Shown in pieces: positions 1 through 10,941 of a stretch of DNA of 64,000 bases. The notes under the pieces were generated by a model that had not been told where the DNA came from, did not search any database, and saw nothing but the letters and a program-made list of their open reading frames with translations. The first letter of the stretch is position 1. Every line of letters starts with the position of its first letter. The translations under genes were made by a program, and so were the position numbers. The DNA is from Portulaca oleracea (lineage: Eukaryota; Streptophyta; Magnoliopsida; Caryophyllales; Portulacaceae): the NCBI GenBank assembly GCA_029582165.1, contig CM055890.1:8024787-8088786 (forward strand), given 5' to 3'.

Positions 1-353
1 TCGTGGAGTTCTACAAGACAATTATTCAAACATTTGTGAGCCTTTAGGGTCATGTTGAAAGTTTTACCTTGGCTTTACCAAATATTACAACTTTTGATGT
101 AAGTTTTTTTTTTTTTTTTGCCTTCTTGTGTTTTCTTATGGGGTTTCACCTTTTTCATTGTATTTTGCATATTATATTACTAGTAATATATATTATATTG
201 TGACATGAGGACAAGTCATGAGACTTATTAGACATGTTTGAAATGAATGTGAACTTTTCTTCTATGTTGTTGAGTAGGAAGTGTCAGCAACAAAGTGTTG
301 GTTTCTTACTATAGAATTACATCAATAAGAACAAATTAAGGGCATATCTAATA
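1..353. other. left flank, no gene recognised
   Basis: This stretch precedes the first retrotransposon. A T-rich run lies near 107-119. One frame at the left edge is open for short distances, but I recognise no protein, and an internal stop interrupts the most exon-like reading. It may be intron or intergenic DNA of a gene lying to the left. Confidence 0.4.
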
Positions 354-358
354 TTTAC

Positions 359-1035
359 TGTTGGAAATATTTCAAGAGTATAAGACAATTATATAGCCTA
401 AAGAATAAAGTATATCAAGTATAAGGATCATATATAAGTGAAACAATAAGAATATGATCAACACGGGTGAAACAGGAAGTAATACGGGTCGTGTTGTCTT
501 CCAGAGAGCAAGGAAAACTTTCCTGGGCTCAACACGGGTCGTGTTGCACCCAAAACGGACCGTGTTGATCCAACACGGGTCGTGTTGAAAGCCAGGATTG
601 TTTTAAATGCTAACGGCTATATGATTTTGTGTAATTAGTATTTGATATTATAATTAAGCACGATTATAATGATATTCCAACAGCTATATGACTTGACTTG
701 GTCAAGGTCATATTAAGATTGTGATCCTCCATTAAAGTCTCTTGATTGTCCTTTGACTAGGGCATCCTAAGTGGGTTGGTATTCTCCTAGTGGCTATTTG
801 AGACACACCATTCTAAGCAATCACATCTTCATTCTTGTCTAGATTGCAGCTATACTTGAGTGATTCAAGAGAGAAACTATTATTCTTGAGTGTTACAAGT
901 GCTAAGTTTTATCCCTTTGAACATTTACGGTATCGTAAATAGTTCTTAAGGAAAGTGAGTATTAAGCCACAACTCTTAGCGTTATCCTAGCAAGTTTCCA
1001 TTGTTTTATATACCGTTACTCCCTTTCCTCCAACA
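359..1035 (+). repeat. 5' LTR of copia-1
   Basis: This 677-bp LTR is nearly identical to 9210-9902. It differs by about 12 substitutions, two single-base indels and a net 16-bp replacement near 786-792. That replacement removed the TATA box still visible in the 3' copy. U3 carries four 17-bp palindromes (480-587). A short hairpin TTTACG-GTAT-CGTAAA lies near 923-939. Confidence 0.95.
480..587. promoter_or_regulatory. four 17-bp palindromes in LTR U3
   Basis: Imperfect palindromes related to CAACACGGGTCGTGTTG lie at about 480-496, 530-546, 551-567 and 571-587. The 3' LTR repeats them at 9331-9347, 9381-9397, about 9401-9418 and 9423-9439. Clustered dyad repeats upstream of a TATA box in U3 look like protein-binding sites that control the element. 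This is inference from position and symmetry; no factor is identified. Confidence 0.6.
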
Positions 1036-1052
1036 ATCTTAAGAACTATTTA
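1036..1052 (+). promoter_or_regulatory. putative self-complementary primer-binding site of copia-1
   Basis: The bases after the 5' LTR are AT followed by CTTAAGAACTATTTA (1038-1052). No TGGTATCAGAGC-like initiator-tRNA complement is present. The 15 nt are the exact reverse complement of 936-950 inside the LTR (TAAATAGTTCTTAAG), with one further G-U pair possible (951/1037). The LTR partner lies about 160 nt past the TATA box in the 3' LTR copy (9803-9817), so it would be in the transcript. Position and pairing fit a primer made by the element's own RNA, as known for Tf1-type elements. This is inference. Confidence 0.5.
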
Positions 1053-4000
1053 GGACTAGCCTCGCTACGTGATATGTCTAGCAATTTCCAAAAGCTAGAG
1101 CCCTTTGAAGGAGTGGATTTCCGGCGTTGGCAAAGCAAGATGCATTTCTTTCTAACGACTCTCAATGTGGCATATGTGCTTAACATTGAGATTTCTCCCA
1201 AGGTGGTTCAAGAACCTTCGGCCGAGAAGGTGACAACCGAGGAGTCTCCAAAAGAAGATGCAACCGCCAAGACTTCCACGGGAGATGGAGGCAAGGAACA
1301 AGGAAAAGACAAGATGCCCATGGAAGATGCGGAGGCTACTCGGCAAAGGCTCAAGATGGAGAATGACGACTACATTTGTAGAGGATGCATTCTCAACGGG
1401 ATGAGTGACACCCTCTTCGATGTCTATCAACATGTGGAGACGGCAAAGAAGCTTTGGGAGATGCTTGAAGCTATGTACATGTCGGAAGATGTGTCAAGTA
1501 AGAACTTTCTTGTTAGTCAATTCATGAAATTTAAGATGGATGATAATAGGAAAATTCTAGACCAATTCCATGAGATTCAACGTATTTTAAGTAACTTCAA
1601 GCAACACAATTTGAACATGGATGAAACCATAATCGTATCCTCTATTATTGACAAGCTACCTTCCTCTTGGAATGAAATAAAAAGGGCTCTCATGCACCGG
1701 AAAGAGGCTATGTCTCTTGAAAGTTTGGCTAACCATCTTCGGATTGAAGAGGAGTTACGCCTACAAGATGGTACCAAAGAGCAATCTAAGGTCCATATGG
1801 TGCAAGAGAATAAGGGAAACAAGAATAAGAACAAGAGCCATAACAAAACTAGCAAGGGAATTCAAAAGCCTAAGCAAGTTTGTTGGGAATGTGGCAAACC
1901 GGGGCACACAAAGAGAGAGTGTTACCAATGGAAAAAGCATGGTCTTTTGAACAAAGATACATCTAAGGGTAAGAGTAAGGAGAAGGAACCCAATTCCTTC
2001 GTGGCCATGATTAAGGATCATATTAACATGGTATCCATTGGTTGTAATGATTGGTATATAGACTCGAGTGCGTCAAGGCATGTTTGCATTGACAAGAGTT
2101 TATTCAAGTCTCTCAAACCGGCGGATGATGGTGTGAAACTCTACATGGGCAATAACCATCCGGTCAAAGTTGAAGGCATTGGGCAAGTGGAACTTGTTTT
2201 CACTTCCGGTAAATCTTTGCTTTTAAATGAAGTGTATTTAGCTCCGGAAGTATGTAAGAATCTTGTATCCGGTTATCTCCTTAGCAAGTTTGGTTTTATG
2301 CAAGTTTATGATGGAGATAATTATGTACTTTCCAAGGGTGGGACTTTTGTAGGGAAGGGATATGCTTATGGGGAGATGTTTAAGTTGAATGCGAAAAGTA
2401 ATAAAGATGGCATGATTTCTGCTTATATACATGTGTTTACTTTGAATAAGTCTTTTCTATGGCATGCTAGATTAGGACATGTGAACTTTACAAAGTTGAA
2501 AGAAATGTCTAATCTTGATTTGATTCCTAAGTTGAATGATGACATAGAAAAGTGTAAGACATGCATGCTAAATAAAATCACCAAAAGTTCATTCTCAAGT
2601 GTAAAAAGAACTTCTAAATTGCTTGATTTAATTCATAGTCATTTAGGAGATTTTCATAGTACACCTTCAATTGGTGGTAAGAAGTATTATGTGACATTCA
2701 TTGATAATTATTCTAGATATTGTCAAGTTTATCTTTTGAGTTCTAAAGATGAAACACTTGAAAAGTTTAGAGTTTACAAAACTAGAAGTGAACTTCAATG
2801 TGAGACCTTGATTAAAACTTTAAGATCCGATAGGGGAGGAGAATATTATGATCCAAAGTTTTTCCAAGAAACGGGCATTGTTCATGAAACAACCGCCCCG
2901 TATACACCACAACAAAATGGGGTTGCGGAAAGGAAAAATAGAACTTTAAAAGAAATGGTGAATTCTATGTTGTCAAACTCCGGTTTAAGTAATGGATTTT
3001 GGGGTGAAGTCATGTTAACGGCTTGTTATATTTTGAATAGAGTTCCATTCAAAGGGAATTCTAGTACCCCATATGAGTTATGGAACAAAAGAAAGCCAAG
3101 TCTTAAGTATTTTAAGATTTGGGGTTGTAGGGCTATTGTAAGAGTCCCGGAACCTAAGAAAAGAAAATTAGGTGAAAGAGGAATTGAGTGCATCTTTATA
3201 GGGTATGCTCAAGATAGCAAAGCTTATAGGTTTTTGGTGGTTGAGCCAAATGAGTACGTTTCGGTGAATACCGTAATGGAATCAATAGATGCAATTTTTG
3301 ATGAGACTAGGTTCTCTTCAATTCCTAGACCGAAAGAAATAACTCAAGATATTGTTCCTCTAATTGAGCCTCAAGATGAAAATCATGAGGGTATATCCAT
3401 ACAAGATGTTCTTCCAACTCATGAGGTTATTCATGATGAAGAAGATGAAAGTATTGAGTTAAGAAGGAGTAAAAGATCAAAGAAACCAAAAGACTTTGGT
3501 TCAGACTTATATGTTTATTTAGTAGAAGGTTCAAGGGACTCAATTGAAAGTGAGACCCTATGTATGTACAACATAGATAAGGATCCTAAAACTTTTAAAG
3601 AAGCTATGCAATCTCATGATGCTTCTTTGTGGAAAGAAGCGGTACAAGATGAGATTGATTCAATAATGGAAAACAATGTTTGGATATTGGTTGACCTTCC
3701 TACGGGAAGTAAACCAATTACCTCTAAGTGGATCTTTAAAAGGAAAAGGAAAGTAGATGGTACCGTTGAGATATATAAAGCTCGATTGGTTGTAAGGGGC
3801 TTTACTCAAAAGTATGGTATTGACTACTTTGATACATATGCACCGGTGGCTAGGATAGCTTCAATACGTGTATTGTTAGCTTTAGCTACTATCCATAAGC
3901 TAGTTATCCATCAAATGGATGTCAAAAGGGCATTCTTAAATGGAGAACTAGAAGAGGAAGTATATATGGAACAACCCGAAGGGTTTGTTGTTGAAAGTCA

Positions 4001-4489
4001 AGAAAAGAAAGTTTGTAAACTCATAAGGTCCTTATATGGACTTAAGCAAGCACCTAAGCAATGGCATCAAAAATTTGATGAAGTAGTGCTTTCAAGTGGT
4101 TATAAGATCAATGAATCGGATAAGTGCATATACTCTAAGTTTGAGAATGGAAAAGGGGTGATTATATGCCTATACGTTGATGACATGTTGATCTTTGGGA
4201 CCGACATGGAACAAGTTAATAGGACCAAAGAATTTCTATCCTCGAAGTTCTCTATGAAGGACATGGGTGAAGCGGATGTAATTCTTGGTATTAAGATCAT
4301 TAGAAATAATGATAAGATAAGTTTATCTCAAGAGCATTACATTGAGAAAATATTGAACAAGTTTGGAGGTGATAAGGTATATCCGGCAATGGCACCTTAT
4401 GATCCGAGTAAGAAACTAGAGAAAAATTTGGGTTCTCCGGTTAATCAACTTGAGTATGCTAAGTTGATTGGAAGTCTCATGTATGCTAT

Positions 4490-7400
4490 TGTAACGACCC
4501 GTCCTAAACCCGTATTAATTAAGGTCTTAATCCCAGTGATTAACGAAATTACGCTGTTCAAATTTTTCTTTCTTTTACGTTAATATGGTTATTACTGTTA
4601 TTTTTATTATTTATTTTTATGCGCGACAGGTCTCGAGCAAGGCGATGGTTAAACGGGTTGATTTTATGTTATCTCGAATTTAAAGTTATTATTACGAGTT
4701 TATGAATACTTTTACGATAAGTTTTATAATTTATTTTATCGTTCTCAATTTTACGCTTATGTAGAAGAAGGTTATATTAATTTTAATTTCCGTTTCTTTT
4801 ACGATTTATATTACCCAACCTTCCTAAGTACATTTTATTGCTCAATTCATTTTATTAATATGTCCTACCAATTTATTTTATGTGGTTTAGTATTAGTTAA
4901 TTTTACCCAATTTATTCCCAAGTAATTTTATTTAATTTATGCTAAACTATTTTATCAAGTTTTATGTTGATTAATTTTATCTAGTTTATTACCAATTACC
5001 TTATCTAGCTAATTTTAATGACACCTTTATTAGCCTAATTACTAATTAGAAGAATGGTTTAAGTAGTGTTTTAATTTAATTAAGGGAGTGTATTTATATA
5101 TACAAGGGGGGGAGTAATAAGGCCTTCTATTTCATTTTATTTACAAATCAGAAATTCATCTCACCTCAACCCTCCTCCCCCTTTCTCCTCTGCCCAGCCC
5201 AGGCAGCCCTGTCCGGGCGTTTTCAGTGGCCGAGCCACCCTCCTTCCCTCCTCTCTTGTTTCCTTCTCCAATTTCTCTCTCAAGTGGTATATATTCAAAA
5301 CCCTAACTCTATTCTTTATGTTCTAATCTGAAATTCCACTTCTAATTTGTGTAATTCTTGTTGTTCTTCATCTCTTTAATGTTTTTAAGCATGAATTTAT
5401 GTTGTGGTTAAGTTAGGTTAATTAGGGTTTAAGTTTTGGGTTGAATGCATGTAAATTTTGGGTGTTCTTGAAGAGTTCTTGATAGATTTATGGTGGATGA
5501 TGATTCTATCTTTGTGCATGTGAGTTTGTTGAAGGAATATTGAATTTTCGGACTGATTGTAAGTATTGGTTATGTTAATTATGTGATTTTGTGCTTAAAT
5601 GATATGAATTGGTGAGAATTTGGGGAAGGAGTGCTAGTACAAGCATTGTTTCAAGTAGCATGATTTAATTCATGGTTGCATGTGAGATTTATGATGTTAT
5701 TTGAGTAAGTTTTGAATGTTCATTTCTGGAAATATGATGAATGTTAGCTAATTTGATGTTTAGTTGTGAATTGGTATGATTTAGAAGCTTAAACAAACAT
5801 TAGAAGTGGGATTAAGGGCATTAAAGTTTCTGTTTGGGAATCTGATTTTTACAGAGGATGAAAAGTGTGAATTTGGCCCGGATTTTTACTGGAAATGATA
5901 GCCAAAGTGATTATCTAACTCTAGGCTTTGGAATTTCGAGAATCCGATATGTATAGCCCGAGATACGAGCAAAACCGTGAAGGGGTACTGTTATATACGT
6001 TTTCTGGAGTCAGTAGCTAAATACTACTTTTTCGTCCATTTGGAGACCTTGTTGGTTCTTGTGATAAACATAAAAGTTTTAGGTTACTCTTTAAGCTTTC
6101 CGGAAAGATAAGATTTGCGCCCATACGATATCGGGAGTGAAAGATATGAGGCTGTGTTTAAGGGCTGTCAATTTAGTTTTCTGCCCAGAATATTATTTCC
6201 AATTTCTGACTTTGGGGCCATAATTCAATCATTAAGGAGTTCTAATCAATGGGCGAATTGTATGTCAATGTTAGGATAATCAAGATATGTATTCTAGGTT
6301 GCAAGTATGATCATTTGGTGAGGATGGTTTTCTCCTAAAGGTGTAATTGTCATTAGTAAGTCATGGTTATACTATTGAAGAACTAAAAGAGTTATTATCG
6401 CATATTGATGTTTGGTTTAGAATTCGGGATGCTTGTCTAGCCTAAGGCTTCTTTGATCTCTAAAATAATCTTCTTCTAAGTACTTAACTCTAGTTCATCG
6501 TTTCAAATGCTCCCGAAATTAATATTTCATTCTCATAATTGTCTTCCTTGTCGCTTGACGACATTCCCAAATAAAGTCAAAGAACTCGTTAATCCTCATT
6601 TTAGCCTTCCATTTCTTGAGTTTCATACTCCATCCATGTTATTGTCCAAGTCTACTCTTCAATTCACAAGCTTTCCGTCGATTATTTACGAGCCTCTATA
6701 TGAGTTTCATATCGGAAGTTCAAACCATAGGATTTGTTTTTGTGTGCCGTCAAACCAGCTTCTGTCCGGGCTAGTTTTCGAGCCCTTCCTTTCATTTTTA
6801 GCCTTCGGGCCAGTTGACAAAGTTGTAGGGCGTGATTTTCCCTTTCCGAAAAGTACTTGTTTGCAAAAATCTGAGTTTCCTAACTCAAGTTATCACCAAA
6901 TCTGTGATTGATCAAAAACTGAAATTTCTATTTTTCTCATCCCTTTTAAGTTATCAAGTTTTAATTATTTTAATCCCAGCTTGTAAATTTCAAGGACTTT
7001 ATTAAAGTTCTCAATTTTCTTATGCTCTTATTATAGTTTCCAAGTCGCCCAAACCGTCCCAAGCTCGAGGCACGTCGCTAGATCTTTCTACTACCCAAGG
7101 TACGCAAATTGTCCAACTTTTCGCTCCTTGTCATCATTTAATGTTTTCATGGTTATTTTAAGTTGTGCTTTAATGTTTATGTTACGGTTTTAAAAGGTCC
7201 CATTTTTATGTTTTCTTTGTGCTAGTTACTTATAGGTGCTAGCTCTCTTTTTATGTATGATACTCCTGATCAGAGTCGGACACGGCGATGTCAATCGCTC
7301 GAATACCCAATCCAAACTTCGATCGGTTTGGGCATGCGCGTGTGTGAGATGCATTGCATCGATCGTAAGGGACCAAATACTTATGTTTTAGTACCTATCT

Positions 7401-7975
7401 TACCTCTCATGTACCTTACCTTTTACGTTGATGAATCAAGTTATTTTATTCTTGTTTATCCCTTTCCCCGTTTTTAAAATGAATTTAAATGCCGACACTA
7501 AAACCGTTTTCGAACGGTTTGACGTGTTGGAGGTTTACGTACTGAGTGTTTCCCCACTCATTTTTGCGTATGTTTTAATGTTTTGTTTTAGGCGGTCCGA
7601 GCTCTCCGGTTAAAGGCAAGGATAAGCAAAAGTAAGAGTTTTCCCGACCAAGGTAGTCTTAAAGGGCGGTTTTGGCCAACATCGGTGGTCTTCTTGGTGC
7701 CAGAGATTGATTCATATGGGAGGAAGTTTAATATATATATATATTTCTTTGATGGATGTATAAAGCTTAATATATATATGTTTTTAGTGATTGTTTATGT
7801 ATGGGTTTAAGTGTAGCGTTCATTTGGGTGATTCATGTATAGTTTGGTGGTTCGTGTGCCTTGTCCCGAGTGGGGACGGCGGTAATGCTCAATACTTGTC
7901 TTTTCCGCTGCGCTAATCACAGGTTTAATTGATGGTTTAAGTTAATCTTGTGGTTAAGGGTGTTGGGGTGTTACA
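4490..7975. mobile_element. solo LTR, 3.5 kb, nested in the copia-1 RT
   Basis: The insert starts TGTAACGACCC and ends GGGGTGTTACA (TG...CA, inverted ends). It is flanked by the direct repeat GCTAT (4485-4489 and 7976-7980). The copia reading frame continues exactly across it. I see no retroelement protein and no second LTR inside, so an LTR left after recombination is the best reading. The size and TGTAAC-GTTACA ends suit large Ty3/gypsy LTRs, but the family is inferred. A TATA-like stretch at 5091-5104 in a T-rich context followed by a CT-rich leader suggests plus-strand orientation. A short ORF at 6507-6911 resembles nothing I know. Confidence 0.85.
5091..5104 (+). promoter_or_regulatory. 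TATA-like box of the solo LTR
   Basis: The sequence TATTTATATATACA is followed by a pyrimidine-rich leader (about 5125-5290). This is the usual layout of an LTR promoter and transcript start. It is a prediction from sequence only. Confidence 0.45.
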
Positions 7976-9198
7976 GCTATGACAAGTACAAGGCCAGATA
8001 TTGCTTATGCAATTGGCATGTTAAGTAGGTTTACAAGTAATCCGAGTAATATGTATTGGTTTGCAATTCGGAGAGTATTAAGATATTTAGCTGGTACTAA
8101 AAGTTACCAACTCACATATAAAGGAGATCCTTCGGTATTAGAAGGATACTCGGACGCGAGTTGGATTAATAAAGGAGATTTCTCCTCTACCAGTGGATGG
8201 GTGTTCCTTTTAGGAGGTGGAGCAGTTTCTTGGGGATCTAAGAAACAAGCTAACATAGCGAACTCCACTATGTCTTCGGAATTAGTAGCTTTGTATGCTG
8301 CTTGTAAGGAAGCGGAATGGTTAAGGAACTTATTGTTGGAAATACCAGTTTGGTATAAGCCAATGGCTCCAATCACAATTCATTGTGATAGTAAAACTAC
8401 TCTTGATGTTATATATAGTCATGTCTATAATGGCAAGTCAAGGCATATTGGTTTAAGACATGCTTACATACATCAACTTATAAGAGATGGAGTAGTGACT
8501 TCAAGATATATCAAGTCAAAGGAAAATTTAGCCGATCCTTTAACCAAAGGGTTGTCTAGAGATTTGATAAAAAGTACTTCAAAGGGGATGGGTTTAAGTG
8601 TAGCTCAAATATCTACTAATCAAAACAAAGACTCAACTTTATGAATTGGAATACCACCAATTTCTAAAGTTCAAATGAGTACGGAGTTGTTTACGTTAGT
8701 AGGAAGCATCGTTTTTATCCCTAGGTCAAGAGATGCTTAGAAATCTGTAATGATAAGAGGATGAGTATTAGTACTCTTAATAGACTTTGTAGAAAGCCTA
8801 ATTACAAGGGTGGTATACTCACAAAGTTTACCTATGTAAGTGTAATGTGTGGCCGCATAAAGGAACTATGAGCTATAGTTCTGAAACACTTATGAAGGAT
8901 AAGGACACAAGGCCGGGTAATAGTGTCAAGGTATTTACACTCAAGAATTTAAAATATATGTCTGTTATGAGTATAGTTGATCAATATAAATCCAAAGTTC
9001 AAAGCTATGTCTACTTTGTGATTTGGATTCAATTTTGGCTCATATACACTAATTGAAAAGTTCAAAGAGTAATCTACTTTTCATTAGGCATATGTTTTGT
9101 AAGTTTCTCTAGTGATTACAAGTTAAGGTATATCTCAAATAGCGGGGGAAAAAGCTCCTTAAGTAAAGTTATTTCAAGGGTTTTACATACTCTTGAAA

Positions 9199-9209
9199 TA
9201 GCGGGGGAT
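9199..9209 (+). other. polypurine tract of copia-1
   Basis: The run AGCGGGGGAT directly precedes the TG of the 3' LTR at 9210. This is the standard position of the plus-strand primer of an LTR retrotransposon. A second copy of the same motif lies upstream near 9141-9149. Confidence 0.75.
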
Positions 9210-9902
9210 TGTTGGAAATATTTTAAGAGTATAAGACAATTATATAGCCTAAAGAATAAAGTATATCAAGTATAAGGATCATATATAAGTGAAACAATAA
9301 GAATATGATCAACACAGGTGAAACAGGAAGTAACACGGGTCGTGTTGTCTTCCAGAGAGCAAGGAAAACTTTCCTGGGCTCAACACGGGTCGTGTTGCAC
9401 CTAATACGGATCGTGTTTGATCCAACACGGGTCGTGTTGAAAGCCAGGATTGTTTTAAATGCTAACGGCTATATGATTTTGTGTAATTAGTATTTGATAT
9501 TATAATTAAGCACGATTATAATGATATTCCAACAGCTATATGACTTGACTTGGTCAAGGTCATATTAAGATTGTGATCCTCCATTAAAGTCTCTTGATTG
9601 TTCTTTGACTAGGGCATCCTAAGTGGGTTGGTATTCTCCTATAAATAGGAGACATCCTAGGCTATTTGAGACATACCATTCTAAGCATCACGTCTTCATT
9701 CTTGTCTAGACTGCAGCTATACTTGAGTGATTCAAGAGAGAAACTATTATTCTTGAGTGTTACAAGTGCTAAGTTTTATCCCTTTGAACATTTACGGTAT
9801 CGTAAATAGTTCTTAAGGAAAGTGAGTATTAAGCCACAACTCTTAGCGTTATCCTAGCGAGTTTCCATTATTTTATATACCGTTACTCCCTTTCCTCCAA
9901 CA
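9210..9902 (+). repeat. 3' LTR of copia-1 with intact TATA box
   Basis: This 693-bp LTR matches 359-1035. It keeps CTATAAATAGGAG at about 9639-9651, which is replaced by two bases in the 5' copy. The self-complementary U5 stretch TAAATAGTTCTTAAG is at 9803-9817. The right target duplication is TTTAC (9903-9907). Confidence 0.95.
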
Positions 9903-9907
9903 TTTAC

Positions 9908-10941
9908 TTGGTACAATTTGAAAGCAAGGTAGGTTGTCTAAATAATGATATTAGCAAGTTGTAATCTAGTTATAACTCGGAGGCATTGAGCTTATAATGC
10001 AGTAGCAATTTATTCTTTACTTTAGTGTAACCAATTTTCTTTGTGTTTCATGTTCATGTGCACTTTGCTATCCAGTTATGCATCTTGTGTGGTCCACCTT
10101 CATTTTCACTATTCCAGTGAACACACATCATATTTTTGGGCAAATCATCTGAAAGGCACTGTCGGACTGAAGTTTATGTAAGACCACTTTGCTTCCCTTT
10201 TATCACCTTCCCTTATACTGTTGTATTATATGCTTTGTCTATTCTTCACTTATTTTTTTAGTTCTATGTTTACAACTTCGTATGTAGTTGTTAGGAGATT
10301 CAACTTGATATATGGATGCTGAAACTTCAAGATGCGGAGAATCAAGGTCCACCCCTATGGTAGCTTTGCCATGAGTATTTGTTATTGCTAACATCGTACA
10401 AATCAAATTAGTAGTTAGATTCCATAATCTTTGCCTAAACATTTACCTATTTTGTTATAGTGAAAGACTTGTTAGCACTATCCTTTGTTTCTTTCTGGAT
10501 TGAAGTTTAGTTGTATTTCCTCAAATAATCTATTTTTCGTGTTTTTCCTCCTTGAACCACGATGTTGGATCATGCAAGTCTAATGTCTCATCTATTGCAT
10601 TTTGCTTAATTGAGTATGTAGTACCAATATATATCCTCAAAGGACGATAGATTGCATGCAATTCATTGTATCAACTTTTAACTTGATGAGTTATACTTTT
10701 CCGATAGAGAATCTATACATTTGGTCTTTGATTTTTGACTAAGAACAAAAGTCTATGTATAATGTTATATCTAATTTCTTGAATTGTCTTCTATCTATTA
10801 GGTTGTAGACGTTCAATTTTGGCTTCTTTCCATTATTTCATTGAGGATATATCATGTTTAAGGCAAATAATATGAATGACATAGCCAGATTAAAGTTTAT
10901 GCAACACGATTTTTTTATTACATTTATCTTATAATGTTGTA
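9908..10941. other. intergenic, with a weak internal duplication
   Basis: No gene is recognised. Two stretches, about 10081-10230 and 10810-10940, resemble each other: both contain a GGCAAAT-AT-TGAA block followed by AAGTTTATG. This suggests an old local duplication of roughly 720-bp spacing. A short open stretch near 10120-10178 looks exon-like but could not be assigned. Confidence 0.3.

Larger units (their letters stand above)
1074..8644 (+). pseudogene. copia-1 Gag-Pol polyprotein, interrupted by a solo LTR
   Basis: The frame runs 1074-4489 and resumes at 7981-8644. Without the insertion it is one open frame of 1359 codons. In order it shows a gag region, a CCHC knuckle (CWECGKPGHTKREC, near residue 270), a protease (IDSSAS), integrase zinc residues (HARLGH, CKTC) and core, RT with YVDDML, and RNase H (SDASW, MSSELVAL, HCDSKTT). 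Oddities: the protease motif reads D-S-S instead of D-S/T-G. The first integrase aspartate is His (IHSHLGDF, usual IHSDLGDF). The other integrase acidic residues (RSDRGGE, NGVAERKNR) are kept. The element therefore looks catalytically dead although nearly free of stops. Confidence 0.93.
359..9902 (+). mobile_element. Ty1/copia LTR retrotransposon (copia-1), split by a nested solo LTR
   Basis: Two LTRs (359-1035 and 9210-9902) begin TGTTGG and end CCAACA. They are flanked by the same 5-bp target duplication TTTAC (354-358 and 9903-9907). Inside lie gag-pol in the order GAG, PR, IN, RT, RNase H, which is the Ty1/copia order, and a purine tract just before the 3' LTR. Without the nested insert (4490-7975) and its 5-bp duplication the element is about 6.05 kb. 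By eye I count about 12 substitutions between the LTRs (near 1.8%), so insertion was fairly recent. The element has no initiator-tRNA primer site; see the separate entry at 1036-1052. Confidence 0.95.

Noticed and set aside
1036..1060. Conventional initiator-Met tRNA primer site for copia-1
   Set aside because: No TGGTATCAGAGC-like sequence occurs after the LTR, unlike copia-2.
1152..2432. Several minus-strand ORFs opposite copia-1 gag-pol
   Set aside because: They overlap the plus-strand polyprotein, show no recognisable family and are expected shadows of a coding strand.
6507..6911. 134-codon ORF in the solo LTR
   Set aside because: No domain, repetitive Phe/Ser/Leu composition, and it lies inside an LTR; treated as chance.
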